DNA of 64,000 nt from Flagellimonas_B algarum (GTDB lineage Bacteria; Bacteroidota; Bacteroidia; Flavobacteriales; Flavobacteriaceae). Positions 1-8,726 of the stretch are shown here, one piece after another. The DNA lies in assembly GCF_040513375.1 (NCBI RefSeq), contig NZ_JBEVTG010000003.1, positions 1-64,000 on the forward strand. Reading direction: 5' to 3'. Each line of letters begins with the position of its first letter. Position 1 is the first letter of the stretch. The translations under genes were made by a program, and so were the position numbers. Below the pieces are notes generated by a model. The model was not told the origin of the DNA. It searched no databases and saw nothing but the letters and a program-made list of their open reading frames with translations.

Positions 1-29
1 GTTAGCTTCGTAATGAGACCTCCCAATCA

Positions 30-662
30 ATGAAAATAACGACCAATGCCGCTTTGGAAGAACGGCTCAATACCTACTCCCATGGCTTGGGTATCCCTCT
101 TGCCCTGATCGGTACCTACATTTTGATTGCGTCCACATCAAATACCGCCTGGACGGTACCCCTTTTGGTGTACGGGCTGACCATCATCATTCTGTTTACC
201 GCTTCGACCCTGTACCATGCCTATAGCGATCCGGTCTTAAAGAGGAAGTTGCGGATTTTCGATCACATCAGTATTTATTATTTGATCGCCGGCACCTATA
301 CCCCGGTTTGCCTATTCGTACTCCAAGGATCAAAAGGGACCCTGCTGCTATATGCCGTTTGGGGCATCGCGCTTTTCGGAACACTGTTGAAACTCTTTTT
401 TATTGGGCGTTTCGAAGTCTTTTCATTGGTCTTATACGGTCTCATGGGTTGGTTGGTAGTCATTGATTTGCCCTATCTAAGTACCGTTATGGGCGAACCT
501 GAACTTTTTTACTTGGGGCTAGGTGGTTTTTTCTACACCGTGGGCATTGCATTTTATGCCATCAAGAAGATACCGTACAATCATTTTATCTGGCACTTGT
601 TCGTCTTGGGAGGCGCCTGTGCACATTGGTATATGATGGTGCTGATTAGCATTTCGGCTTAA
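30..662 (+). CDS. Haemolysin III / PAQR-family membrane protein
   Basis: A 210-residue integral membrane protein with about seven hydrophobic segments and no signal peptide. It carries the marks of the haemolysin III (YqfA/PAQR) family: SHGLG near residue 17, the STLYH motif near residue 60, FDH near residue 78, and a C-terminal HxxxH (HFIWH) followed by HW. In PAQR proteins these His and Asp residues hold a zinc ion in a hydrolase-like site; whether this bacterial member is an enzyme is unknown, and the name haemolysin should not be taken literally. It ends on a TTAA that also holds the stop of the convergent lipoprotein gene. Confidence 0.85.
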   Translation: MKITTNAALEERLNTYSHGLGIPLALIGTYILIASTSNTAWTVPLLVYGLTIIILFTASTLYHAYSDPVLKRKLRIFDHISIYYLIAGTYTPVCLFVLQGSKGTLLLYAVWGIALFGTLLKLFFIGRFEVFSLVLYGLMGWLVVIDLPYLSTVMGEPELFYLGLGGFFYTVGIAFYAIKKIPYNHFIWHLFVLGGACAHWYMMVLISISA

Positions 663-2869
663 TTGAACAACCAGGCATAAATGGGTATGGCTTCAGTTGA
701 AGTTGCCGGATTTCTTTTGTAAACACTTTCTATTTTCGAACTTGACAAATGGGGCGGTACCGTCGTTCGGATAACATTTTGTAAAAAAGACTCGTAATCA
801 GGGATTCCATCATAACGTTTGATATCGACTTGGTTGACATAAAACGGTTTGTTCAAAAAATCTTCATGGAAATCCCACGCTTTTATTGCCTCGGGAAGTT
901 CCGGTACTTTAAAAGAATCGTTCTCTTGACTATTGATGATCGTATTCCATATATAAGGAACGTAGTTTTCGTCTAGGTTTCCTTGACCCAATTCGATTTC
1001 TGCCAAAATATCCCCTTGGCTGGATTTGGTCAACTGGATTTCGCGATCATTTTCCGTCCAATCTACACTCCAATTCAAGGGTTCGAAGCTTTCAATGGGA
1101 GCGCCATAGGCGTTCAGTTTATAATTTGGCATTTCTATTTGCGTCCTGAAGTATTGGAATTCTGTATTCAAACTATAGGCCATTCCAACCCCTGCTTCGA
1201 TTTCCCAAGGCCGATAACTTCGATTATCTATGAGATGGTAAAAGAATCCATTAAATTCTTGGTTAGACAAAAAACCTGATACTTCCATAGCGATACTGTA
1301 TACGCCATCAGGCAAGTTTAGGGCTTGAACATAGCGTTTTTCAATGCCGTTTTCGGAAAATGTGTTTCTATCAAGTGTAAAATCAGCCGGAACCGGTGAG
1401 GCATCGATCCATGCGAATTCATAGGCCTCGGTGTCCGTCTCACGTAGGCTTACATAATATCTATCCGGAGTATAGGACGGGCAAGAAAAGCATCCTAATT
1501 CGGTCAAATAAAACTCCTCGACATCCTGAAAATTCAAAAACCCGAAATAGCGTGCACCGTTACTTCGCAATCGATCAAAGTCGGTATCCGAAAAACCGGA
1601 GGCCCTATAGGCCAACTGTGGATTTCCTGTAGGCACCGGGCGAAAGTCCAGATTTATTTCAGAAAGGGTAGTAACATCAATGTCCGAAATGGTTTTGAAC
1701 CTTGCAAAATCACGATTGCCATTTGGTCTGTTCACTGCGAAGGTCAACATCAATTTTCCCAAATCGTTCGGTTCCAACCCTGTGCGCAAGACAAGCTGTT
1801 GTTCACTTTGATCGATAACGGCTTCATCGAGCAATAAACCGGATTTAGTCGAAATAAACACTAAGGCTTCCTCATCGTTATCAAAGAACAAACCGGGTAC
1901 ATTGATTTGTAACAAGCGTCTTAAGATAGTAACCGGAATTTCAAGGCTGGTGGTATTCAACAGCGCATCACGGGCAACGATCTCAAACCTACCTGCACCG
2001 GTATCGAATTGGGCCGGTTTGAATTCATAGGTTTCGTTATCCGGGTTTTCTACTGCGAAAAGGGCTTGTTCCCTAAAACTGATCGAAAGGGAGAACAAAT
2101 CCGAGTAGGTGTCTTGGATTTTGGGAGCGATCAAAACGTTTCCATCAATGATTTGGTCGTTGATCAGTCCTTCCAAATCGATTTCGGGCCCGGTATTGTC
2201 GGCAACGAACCCTACTTCATAAATCGCTATGTTCTCGGCCAGGTCGGTTGCGGTGATTTTAAAAATGTGTGGTCCATCGGCCAAGTCAGCGGTCATTAGG
2301 TTGAACTCCGTTACATCGGATGCAACGGTGCCTACCGCTTGGTTATCGACGAAAAGGGCGATTTCCTGCAAGCCTTGGTTTTCATCGATGCTAAAAGTAA
2401 TGGGGTTGGTATCCCCGCCCAAAACCGTACCTTCTTCGAGACTGACTGCTCCGATAGACGGTATTTCATTGTCAACGTTGATCTTTTGTGTGGCCGAAAC
2501 CGTATTTCCGACACTATCGGTCGCATCGATACGCAAGGTGTAGTCTTTGAAATTACCGTTAATCTTTGACTCTAAATCGCTCAAGTCGATGATCAGGGTA
2601 AAGGGTGCACTGAGGTCCTCGGCAACTTTAGTGTCGTTGATGAAGCCCTCCACTTTTTCGATTCCACTGGCGTCTTCCGCTGCTACGTTGATTTGGATCT
2701 GATTCCCGACAACGATGGCAATAGTACTGTTCAATTCAGGAAAACCGGGAATGGAGATCGAGACCGTTGGTGGTGTCGTATCTATGGCATCGGAACCATC
2801 ATCATTCGAATCCGAAGAACATCCATAACATAGCACCAGCATGCACAATAGCAAAGACCATTTATCCAT
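659..2869 (-). CDS. Large lipoprotein with Ig-like domains
   Basis: A 736-residue predicted lipoprotein. The signal peptide ends in a lipobox (LVLCYGC), and the cysteine is followed by SSDSNDDGSD, the Ser/Asp-rich kind of sequence that in Flavobacteria exports lipoproteins to the cell surface. Residues about 33-320 read as two or three Ig-like beta-sandwich units, with phrases such as TPPTVSISIPG, DATDSVGNTV and DGPHIFKITATD typical of bacterial Ig-like domains. The C-terminal 400 residues are beta-rich with a small Cys cluster (ELGCFSCPS) and match no family I can name. An adhesin or polymer-binding surface protein is plausible. No partner gene is adjacent. Confidence 0.8.
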   Translation of the reverse strand: MDKWSLLLCMLVLCYGCSSDSNDDGSDAIDTTPPTVSISIPGFPELNSTIAIVVGNQIQINVAAEDASGIEKVEGFINDTKVAEDLSAPFTLIIDLSDLESKINGNFKDYTLRIDATDSVGNTVSATQKINVDNEIPSIGAVSLEEGTVLGGDTNPITFSIDENQGLQEIALFVDNQAVGTVASDVTEFNLMTADLADGPHIFKITATDLAENIAIYEVGFVADNTGPEIDLEGLINDQIIDGNVLIAPKIQDTYSDLFSLSISFREQALFAVENPDNETYEFKPAQFDTGAGRFEIVARDALLNTTSLEIPVTILRRLLQINVPGLFFDNDEEALVFISTKSGLLLDEAVIDQSEQQLVLRTGLEPNDLGKLMLTFAVNRPNGNRDFARFKTISDIDVTTLSEINLDFRPVPTGNPQLAYRASGFSDTDFDRLRSNGARYFGFLNFQDVEEFYLTELGCFSCPSYTPDRYYVSLRETDTEAYEFAWIDASPVPADFTLDRNTFSENGIEKRYVQALNLPDGVYSIAMEVSGFLSNQEFNGFFYHLIDNRSYRPWEIEAGVGMAYSLNTEFQYFRTQIEMPNYKLNAYGAPIESFEPLNWSVDWTENDREIQLTKSSQGDILAEIELGQGNLDENYVPYIWNTIINSQENDSFKVPELPEAIKAWDFHEDFLNKPFYVNQVDIKRYDGIPDYESFLQNVIRTTVPPHLSSSKIESVYKRNPATSTEAIPIYAWLFN

Positions 2870-2965
2870 AGGAAGATTTTTATTAAAAATACAGAAAATG
2901 GAATGCTCGCTTAAAATTTGTGGATACGTAGCACGAAATTTCGATTATCGTTAGGGGCCAATAGG

Positions 2966-3637
2966 TTACATAAAAAAGGCCAATCCGATACCTAATACGA
3001 TTACGATCAATTTTCGAAGGTTAAAACCGTGCCCTTGTGAACTTTCGAACAGAATGACGGTGGATACATGCAAAAACACCCCTACCGCCAAAGCTGATAA
3101 ATAGGGTTTGTAAGTTTCGAAAACGGTCAGTTCGTTCGCTAAATAACTTCCCAATGGCGTCATCAGGGCGAACACCACCATGAACAAGAAAACATAGGCT
3201 TTCTTTAAATCCGAACGGATCAGAAAAGTCGAAAGAATGATCGCAATGGGTAATTTATGCACCAAAATCGCATAAAGCATGCCGTTGCCCTCGGCAATGG
3301 GAATGCCCTCGACCAGGGCATGGAGACAAATACTGAAAAAGAGCACCTTTGGAAAATCACCCCCATTTATGCTATGATGCACATGCCCGTGCTCGGCACC
3401 CATCGAAAAAGATTCCAAAAAGACCTGCAAAAGCACCCCGATCAGAATGAACAGGGCCGCCAACTTGGGTTGTGCGTCTACATAGACCTCGGGCAGGAGT
3501 TCGAAAAAAGTCAAAGCCAATAGAAAGGACCCACTGAAGGCCAATAACAATTTGGTGTTTCCCTGTCCTTTGGGGCGCAGCCAACGAACCATCAGATAGC
3601 TGATGACCACGACGAGGAACGGCAATAAGTAAATCAT
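2966..3637 (-). CDS. ZIP-family divalent metal transporter
   Basis: A 223-residue protein with about eight membrane segments and a His-rich cytoplasmic loop (HGHVHH, near residue 85), as usual for ZIP zinc/iron importers. The transport site is visible: HALVEGIPIAEG in the fourth helix (His and Glu ligands) and HKLPIAIIL in the fifth (His). ZIP proteins bring zinc, iron or manganese into the cytoplasm; the exact metal cannot be read here. It is transcribed away from the rRNA methyltransferase gene, and the 61-bp gap between them holds a GGGTAA-AA-TTACCC dyad that may be a metal-responsive operator. Confidence 0.88.
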   Translation of the reverse strand: MIYLLPFLVVVISYLMVRWLRPKGQGNTKLLLAFSGSFLLALTFFELLPEVYVDAQPKLAALFILIGVLLQVFLESFSMGAEHGHVHHSINGGDFPKVLFFSICLHALVEGIPIAEGNGMLYAILVHKLPIAIILSTFLIRSDLKKAYVFLFMVVFALMTPLGSYLANELTVFETYKPYLSALAVGVFLHVSTVILFESSQGHGFNLRKLIVIVLGIGLAFFM

Positions 3638-3656
3638 GTATCGGTAATGGATTGCC

Positions 3657-3670
3657 GGGTAAAATTACCC
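3657..3670. promoter_or_regulatory. GGGTAA-N2-TTACCC dyad, putative operator
   Basis: A perfect 6-bp inverted repeat with a 2-bp centre lies between the divergent ZIP transporter and rRNA methyltransferase starts. It sits between the possible -33 (TTG at 3652) and -7 element of the plus-strand gene and about 20 bp upstream of the ZIP start, so a bound protein could affect both. No regulator can be named. Confidence 0.35.
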
Positions 3671-3678
3671 TATTTTTG
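3671..3678 (+). promoter_or_regulatory. Bacteroidota -7 element for the rRNA methyltransferase
   Basis: TATTTTTG matches TAnnTTTG exactly and lies 20 bp before the ATG. A TTG at 3652-3654 is 16 bp upstream, a little short for a -33 element, so the promoter call is moderate. Confidence 0.4.
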
Positions 3679-3698
3679 GGGAATCTAAGACTTTTTTG

Positions 3699-4865
3699 AT
3701 GGCAGGAAACTTTCGGATGTTGGCAAAGACCCTCTATGGATTCGAACCCCTTTTGGCGCGTGAATTGCGAAATTTAGGGGCAGGAAACGTCACCGAAGGC
3801 GTTCGAAATGTCAGTTTTGACGGTGACTTGGGATTTTTATACAAAGCCAACCTCTGCTTACGCACTGCCTTAAAAGTATATCGACCCATTGCCAAATTCA
3901 AGGTCTTCAACGACCGGCAGTTATACCAACAGATTTATGAACTGCCCTGGACCTTGCTTTTCGATGAATCGATGACGTTCGCCTTTGATACGACCATGAA
4001 TTCGACGGCATTCAAAAATTCGATGTTCGTATCCTTAAAAGCCAAGGATGCTGTGGTCGATAAGTTCCGGGCAGCGCAAAAGAAACGTCCAAATGTGGAT
4101 TCGGCCAATGCCGCGGTACGTATCAACATCCACCTACAACAGAACGAATGCACGGTGTCGTTGGATAGCTCGGGGAGTTCATTGAACCAAAGGGGGTATC
4201 GCTGGGCTACCAATATCGCACCCATCAATGAGGTGTTGGCGGCCGGCCTGCTGTTACACAGTGGATGGGACGGGCGAACTGATTTTATGGACCCGATGTG
4301 TGGCAGCGGGACCTTACTCATCGAAGCCGCCATGATCGCTTGCAACATTCCGGCCAATATCAATCGTACCGCCTACGCTTTTCAAAATTGGAAAGACTTC
4401 GATGAGGGCTTGTTCGAAAAGATCAAGGAAGCTTCCTTAAACAAGGTACGCGAGTTCCATCACAAGATCATCGGTTACGACAAGGCCCCCTCTGCGGTTC
4501 GGAAGGCAGGTGAGAATTGCGAAACGGCAAATTTGGATGGCTATATAACCATCGAACGAAAGGATTTTTTCAGAACCGAAAAAACCACTGAAGGGCCGTT
4601 GCATATGGTATTCAATCCGCCCTATGGCGAACGGTTGAACATTGATCCCGAAGTGTTCTATTCGAAAATCGGTACCACTTTAAAACACGGCTACCCGGGA
4701 ACCAATGCCTGGATGATCAGCTCGAATTTGGAGGCGCTGAAGCATGTGGGACTCAAACCTTCACGGAAGATCAAGGTTTTCAATGCCAAACTAGAATCGC
4801 GCTTGGTGCACTATGAGATGTATGAAGGAAGTAAAAAAACGGCGCGGAAAGTTCAAGACGCTTAG
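3699..4865 (+). CDS. THUMP-domain 23S rRNA (guanine-N2) methyltransferase, RlmL type
   Basis: A 388-residue cytoplasmic SAM-dependent RNA methyltransferase. The ATG at 3699 gives MAGNFRMLAKTLYGFE, the usual flavobacterial N-terminus; a second ATG at 3717 is possible. Residues about 45-155 form a THUMP RNA-binding domain. The Rossmann methyltransferase follows, with the SAM-binding motif DPMCGSGTLLIEAA near residue 197 and the catalytic NPPYGERL near residue 304, a signature of N2-guanine modification. It matches the N-terminal half of E. coli RlmL (G2445), without the RlmK half, which is the common Bacteroidota arrangement. The target base is inferred from the family. Confidence 0.88.
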   Translation: MAGNFRMLAKTLYGFEPLLARELRNLGAGNVTEGVRNVSFDGDLGFLYKANLCLRTALKVYRPIAKFKVFNDRQLYQQIYELPWTLLFDESMTFAFDTTMNSTAFKNSMFVSLKAKDAVVDKFRAAQKKRPNVDSANAAVRINIHLQQNECTVSLDSSGSSLNQRGYRWATNIAPINEVLAAGLLLHSGWDGRTDFMDPMCGSGTLLIEAAMIACNIPANINRTAYAFQNWKDFDEGLFEKIKEASLNKVREFHHKIIGYDKAPSAVRKAGENCETANLDGYITIERKDFFRTEKTTEGPLHMVFNPPYGERLNIDPEVFYSKIGTTLKHGYPGTNAWMISSNLEALKHVGLKPSRKIKVFNAKLESRLVHYEMYEGSKKTARKVQDA

Positions 4866-4883
4866 CGCTTCCTAAGCCAGGTT

Positions 4884-5654
4884 TTACTGGTTTTGTGCCT
4901 TTTCTTTGGGTTGCTTCTTTTTCTTGTAAAGTGGGAGGAAATAGGAAATCGAATAATTGAATCCCACCCCGAAATTACTGCCGTCGGTAACCCTGTTAAA
5001 GCCGGGTATCCATAAATTCCTGAAATTGTCGGGTTCCTTGTTCGTGATCAAAAAGCCCAAACGCGCGCTCATCCCGATATAGATGTTGTGCATCACCTCG
5101 GCCTTGATGCCTAAAACGAATTCCAGCCAACTGGCATTGAGACTAGAGAATTCGACCGGGGTATCACTGCCCAAGACAAAATCGTCAGGACTGAAAAGTC
5201 GATTACTGTCAAAAAACCGGAAGTTATTCAGGGTTTGGCTAAAACTACTGAAGGCGTAGCGCCCACCAAAACTGATTTGGTTGCGCATGCCGAACCAATT
5301 CTGGTAGGTGTTGATATCGACCCCAGCCTTGAGATAACTCCCAGAGGTTTCATATTCATATAAAACCGAGTTGGCCACATTCTCATCTTGGGTGCGTTCT
5401 TCGGTACCCAATTCAGCAGCCAAATACAGGTTTTCCGTCAACCGGTAATCCCCTACGATTTCAAAACCGGTATAATCTTCAATGAAAAAGGAAAGCGCCG
5501 GTCTGCTTAAATCCACCCCGATCCGAATTCCATAGGCTTCACGGCTATCAGTCGAGTCATTGACTTGTTCGGTAGGGGTACGCTCTTGGGCCTGAAGTAC
5601 AAAGGTGAGCAATATGAAGAAACAACTAATGGAAAATCTTGACATGAATGGCAT
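4884..5654 (-). CDS. DUF6048 outer-membrane-type protein
   Basis: Starting at the ATG at 5654 (MPFMSRFS; alternative ATG at 5645) gives about 256 residues with a signal peptide ending near LQAQ. The frame stays open upstream to 5798, but that part lies inside the DUF6452 gene and reads as out-of-frame translation. The mature protein alternates polar and aromatic residues in many short strands (for example YLAAELGTEERT, ISFGGRYAF) and resembles a small outer-membrane beta-barrel, ending in a basic KKKKQPKEK tail. It matches what I recall as DUF6048, which in Flavobacteria commonly follows DUF6452. The start overlaps the preceding gene by about 29 bp, so the two are probably co-translated. Function unknown. 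Confidence 0.75.
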   Translation of the reverse strand: MPFMSRFSISCFFILLTFVLQAQERTPTEQVNDSTDSREAYGIRIGVDLSRPALSFFIEDYTGFEIVGDYRLTENLYLAAELGTEERTQDENVANSVLYEYETSGSYLKAGVDINTYQNWFGMRNQISFGGRYAFSSFSQTLNNFRFFDSNRLFSPDDFVLGSDTPVEFSSLNASWLEFVLGIKAEVMHNIYIGMSARLGFLITNKEPDNFRNLWIPGFNRVTDGSNFGVGFNYSISYFLPLYKKKKQPKEKAQNQ

Positions 5655-6135
5655 TTGAGATTTCAATATCGGTTTCTTGTATGCTGATCCCTTTGATCCA
5701 ATCGGTGCTATAGACGGTGCGCGTGGTATCGAGCCCATTAAAATTGGCGACGAACCCACAGGCACGGGAAATAAAATTTTCGTTGACCGTATAATCAAAG
5801 GTCAGGGTATCAATGGTGCCGGTTTCATTGTTTTCATCATCATCGGCCGAATCGGTGATGAACATGAATTCAGTGGCGTCGGCAGTAATACGCAAGGGAA
5901 TGGAAATACTGTCAAGCGAGCTGCTTCGGTCAGTAAAGGTATTGACAACGATATTTTCGGAAGTTTCAACGATGCGCAAACTGGGTACGGTTTTGGCCAA
6001 TGTGGTATCATTGACGTCGAAAAACCCAATGATCAATAAGGGAGTATCCCCTTCGACACAAATGTCATCCTTTTCACAAGAGGAAAAGTAGCAAAGTACC
6101 ACTATGATCAAAAAAACCGGAACGATTCGCCTCAT
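5626..6135 (-). CDS. DUF6452 family lipoprotein
   Basis: A 169-residue lipoprotein: hydrophobic N-terminus with the lipobox YFSSC, followed by EKDDICVEG, an acidic stretch that suggests surface export. Three more cysteines are present in the mature part (DDICVEG, SRACGFV), perhaps forming a disulfide. The rest is beta-rich (TIDTLTFDYTVNENF). I recognise it as the DUF6452 family of Flavobacteria. It begins 12 bp after the stop of rlmD on the same strand and overlaps the DUF6048 gene, so all three look like one operon; the link between an rRNA methylase and an envelope pair is unexplained. Confidence 0.78.
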   Translation of the reverse strand: MRRIVPVFLIIVVLCYFSSCEKDDICVEGDTPLLIIGFFDVNDTTLAKTVPSLRIVETSENIVVNTFTDRSSSLDSISIPLRITADATEFMFITDSADDDENNETGTIDTLTFDYTVNENFISRACGFVANFNGLDTTRTVYSTDWIKGISIQETDIEISNAIHVKIFH

Positions 6136-6146
6136 TCGTTTATCTC

Positions 6147-7553
6147 CTATCGCTTTTGTAAAAGTACTACATTTTCTACGTGATGGGTCTGCGGAAACAT
6201 ATCGACCGCTTGCGTTTTGACAACTTGGTACGCATGGTCCATAAGCGCGAGATCACGGGCTTGTGTAGCACTGTTGCAACTTACGTAAACAATTTTTTCC
6301 GGGGCCACGTTTAACAATTGTTCAACAACTTTTTTGTGCATTCCATCCCTGGGGGGATCGGTGACGATGACGTCGGGCCGCCCATGGGTCTCGATGAACG
6401 CGGCATCGAACACCGTTTTCATATCCCCGACATAAAAATCCACATTCCCGATTTCGTTTTCCAAGGCGTTGGCCTTGGCATCGGCGATCGCCTCGGGCAC
6501 GGCTTCGATCCCGATTACCTTTTTCGCTGATTTGGCGATGAACTGGGCTATGGTACCTGTTCCGGTATAGAGGTCGTAAACCAGTTCTTGACCGGTCAAA
6601 CCCGCAAAATCGCGAGCGATTTTATACAATGCATAGGCTTGCGCCGAATTGGTCTGATAAAACGACTTGGCATTGATCTTAAAGCGAAGCCCTTCCATTT
6701 CTTCCGTTATGAAAGGCTTCCCGTGATAGCAGATAACTTCTTGGTCGTAAATGGTATCGTTCGCCTTGGCATTGACGACGTATTGCAAGGAGGTGATCTC
6801 AGGGAACTTTTCCTTTAAATGATCGAGTAGCGCACTCCTGGCTTCCGGGTCGTCCTCAAAAAACTGTACGACGACCATCAACTCCCCGGTCGAGGTGGTT
6901 CGCAGCATGACGTTACGCAATAAGCCGGTCTGTTTTTTTGGATTGAAAAACCGGAATCCTTGATCTGTGGCAAAGGTTTTGATGGCAAGGCGGATGGCAT
7001 TCGAAGGGTCTGCTTGAAGGTGGCATTTTTTGATATCCAAGATTTTGTCCCACATCCCCGGAATATGAAAACCAAGGGCATTTCGATCGGTGATGGTAAG
7101 ATCGGAGTTGATTTCATCTTCCGAAAGCCAACGTGAATCCGAAAAGGAAAATTCCATTTTGTTCCGATAAAAGTAGACTTGGTCTGCCCCCAGAATGGGT
7201 AGGGCATCCGGTAGTTCCAACCCTCCGATGCGTCTTAGGTTGTTATATACCTCCCTTTGTTTGTAATACAATTGGTGCTCGTAGGCCATATGTTGCCATT
7301 TGCATCCGCCGCATACGCCGAAGTGTTCACAAACCGCTTCGGTGCGCTTATCGGAATAGCGATGAAAACGGGTCGCCATGCCTTCGTAATAGCCCTTTCT
7401 TTTTTTATGTGTCCTGATATCGACCACATCGCCCGGTACGGCATTGTTCAAAAAGACCACCCTGCCATCGGGGGCTTTGGCAACTGCTTTGCCTTTGGCT
7501 CCGGCATCGATGACTTCGATTTGTTCGAATACTTGACGACGATTTTTTCGCAT
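6147..7553 (-). CDS. rlmD: 23S rRNA (uracil-1939-C5)-methyltransferase RlmD
   Basis: The ATG at 7553 gives a 468-residue protein (MRKNRRQVFEQIEVIDAG); the frame is open further upstream but that part covers the oppositely oriented sigma-factor gene and is not protein-like. An N-terminal TRAM domain (residues 1-65) is followed by the iron-sulfur cysteines CEHFGVCGGC plus a later KKC, which complete the four-Cys [4Fe-4S] site of the RumA family. The SAM motif is YDLYTGTGTIAQ and the catalytic loop is YVSCNSATQARD, whose Cys attacks uracil C6. All key residues are present. It heads the rlmD-DUF6452-DUF6048 unit. Confidence 0.93.
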   Translation of the reverse strand: MRKNRRQVFEQIEVIDAGAKGKAVAKAPDGRVVFLNNAVPGDVVDIRTHKKRKGYYEGMATRFHRYSDKRTEAVCEHFGVCGGCKWQHMAYEHQLYYKQREVYNNLRRIGGLELPDALPILGADQVYFYRNKMEFSFSDSRWLSEDEINSDLTITDRNALGFHIPGMWDKILDIKKCHLQADPSNAIRLAIKTFATDQGFRFFNPKKQTGLLRNVMLRTTSTGELMVVVQFFEDDPEARSALLDHLKEKFPEITSLQYVVNAKANDTIYDQEVICYHGKPFITEEMEGLRFKINAKSFYQTNSAQAYALYKIARDFAGLTGQELVYDLYTGTGTIAQFIAKSAKKVIGIEAVPEAIADAKANALENEIGNVDFYVGDMKTVFDAAFIETHGRPDVIVTDPPRDGMHKKVVEQLLNVAPEKIVYVSCNSATQARDLALMDHAYQVVKTQAVDMFPQTHHVENVVLLQKR

Positions 7554-7557
7554 TTGG

Positions 7558-7565
7558 CAAAAATA
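7558..7565 (-). promoter_or_regulatory. -7 element for rlmD
   Basis: On the minus strand TATTTTTG is followed by only four bases before the rlmD ATG at 7553. If it acts as a TAnnTTTG element, transcription would begin at or within a few bases of the start codon, making the message leaderless or nearly so. No good -33 TTG is seen at the right distance. Confidence 0.4.
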
Positions 7566-7647
7566 ATGCTTTGCAGCCTGTAAATTGGGAAGATTTTCGA
7601 TCGATTTGGGAACCTTTCGCGGACATGACCGTCTATTAGGAGCACAC

Positions 7648-8190
7648 ATGGTGAAACCAAGTAAAATAGTAGATGCCTTGTTGGTGATTTCATACCAAGC
7701 GGGGGATAAAAAATCCTTCGAGTTATTGGTACGCCGTTGGAACAAAAAGCTCTGCCTCCATGCGTACGGATATGTGCGTGACTGGGCTTTGGCCAAAGAC
7801 ATTACCCAAGACACCTGGAGCACGGTTTTGGCCAAAATCCACATGCTTCGTGACAGCAACAGTTTCGGAAGTTGGGCCATGACCATCACCACACGTAAAT
7901 CGTTGGATGCCGTAGCCAAGCGGAAAAAATGGCAGCACCGTACCGTGGAGTCACTGCCCATTTCGGCGGATGACGAAAACCGGGGCGACATTAAGGAACG
8001 ACGGATAGCAAGAATGCAACGCGCGATGCAAAACTTGCCTTTCGATCAGCGCATGGTGCTCAAGTTATTTTACCTGGAATCGTATTCCATCAAGGAAATC
8101 AGCCGTATTACCAAGGTATCCGCAAGTACTGTAAAGACGCGCTTGTTCCGTGCAAGGGAAAAATTAAAGGAAGTTTTAAAAAATGAATAG
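7648..8190 (+). CDS. RNA polymerase sigma factor, ECF type
   Basis: The ATG at 7648 follows a good AGGAG and gives 180 residues (MVKPSKIVDALL). Region 2 covers about residues 15-90, with the core-binding and -10 recognition segment around ALAKDITQDTWSTVLAKI; region 4 covers about 125-178, with the helix-turn-helix YSIKEISRITKVSASTVK and then TRLFRAREKL. There is no anti-sigma zinc motif in the gene itself. The next gene begins before this one ends, so they form a translation-coupled pair; the small membrane protein is the likely regulator of this sigma. Target promoters are unknown. Confidence 0.9.
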   Translation: MVKPSKIVDALLVISYQAGDKKSFELLVRRWNKKLCLHAYGYVRDWALAKDITQDTWSTVLAKIHMLRDSNSFGSWAMTITTRKSLDAVAKRKKWQHRTVESLPISADDENRGDIKERRIARMQRAMQNLPFDQRMVLKLFYLESYSIKEISRITKVSASTVKTRLFRAREKLKEVLKNE

Positions 8191-8593
8191 TATGAAAACA
8201 AAAGAAACCGAACAGTTGGACGCATTGATCAAAGAAACCCTTTCTAAGGAGGAAGCCGCGTTCTATGAGGAATTGGAAGAGAAAAACCTCTTCGGAAAGA
8301 TATCCGAGGTATACAAAAGCAAAATGGGCTGGTTGGCCATCATCATGAACATCATGCACTTGGTCTTGACCGGGGTCTTGGTGTATTGTATCATTCGATT
8401 TTTCGACACCGAATCATTGAAGGCGATGTTGACCTGGTCGTCTGCAGGGTTTTGCTGTCTTGTATTCATGTCGATGATGAAGTTGTACGTCTGGATGCAA
8501 ATGGATAAAAACGATGTGTTGCGTGAATTGAAACGCGTCGAACTGCAAGTTTCGGTCTTGGCCCATAAAATGGCTGAGAAAGAGACCGACTAG
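8183..8593 (+). CDS. DUF6768-like small membrane protein, possible anti-sigma factor
   Basis: A 136-residue protein whose ATG at 8183 overlaps the sigma-factor stop (ATGAATAG) and follows AAGGAAG at a good distance; an ATG at 8192 is an alternative. Residues 1-50 are charged and helical (LIKETLSKEEAAFYEELEEK), then come two membrane helices (about 50-75 and 83-105) and a C-terminal amphipathic helix ending KMAEKETD. It resembles DUF6768, proteins found beside sigma factors in Bacteroidota. The layout of a cytoplasmic helix on a membrane anchor, coupled to a sigma gene, is what one expects of an anti-sigma factor, but no known anti-sigma domain is visible. Confidence 0.75.
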   Translation: MNSMKTKETEQLDALIKETLSKEEAAFYEELEEKNLFGKISEVYKSKMGWLAIIMNIMHLVLTGVLVYCIIRFFDTESLKAMLTWSSAGFCCLVFMSMMKLYVWMQMDKNDVLRELKRVELQVSVLAHKMAEKETD

Positions 8594-8613
8594 CGTCATA
8601 ATCGAAATATTTT

Positions 8614-8621
8614 TAACTTTG
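8614..8621 (+). promoter_or_regulatory. -7 element for rocD
   Basis: TAACTTTG matches TAnnTTTG and lies 21 bp after the preceding gene. Transcription from it would give rocD a leader of about 100 nt containing a small hairpin (TTTCGA, six-base loop, TCGAAA; 8658-8675). No clear -33 element is seen. Confidence 0.35.
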
Positions 8622-8726
8622 TGTCTCTACAAGGATGATTTCTCTCCTACGCTGAATTTTCGATGCCCGTCGAAAGGATAAAGGTGCAGAAGGAATAACT
8701 TAAGTCGTATTCTAAATTTTTTAATT

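Noticed and set aside
7554..7991. N-terminal extension of rlmD to 7991
   Set aside because: It overlaps the sigma-factor gene on the opposite strand and does not look like protein; the family start at 7553 gives normal length.
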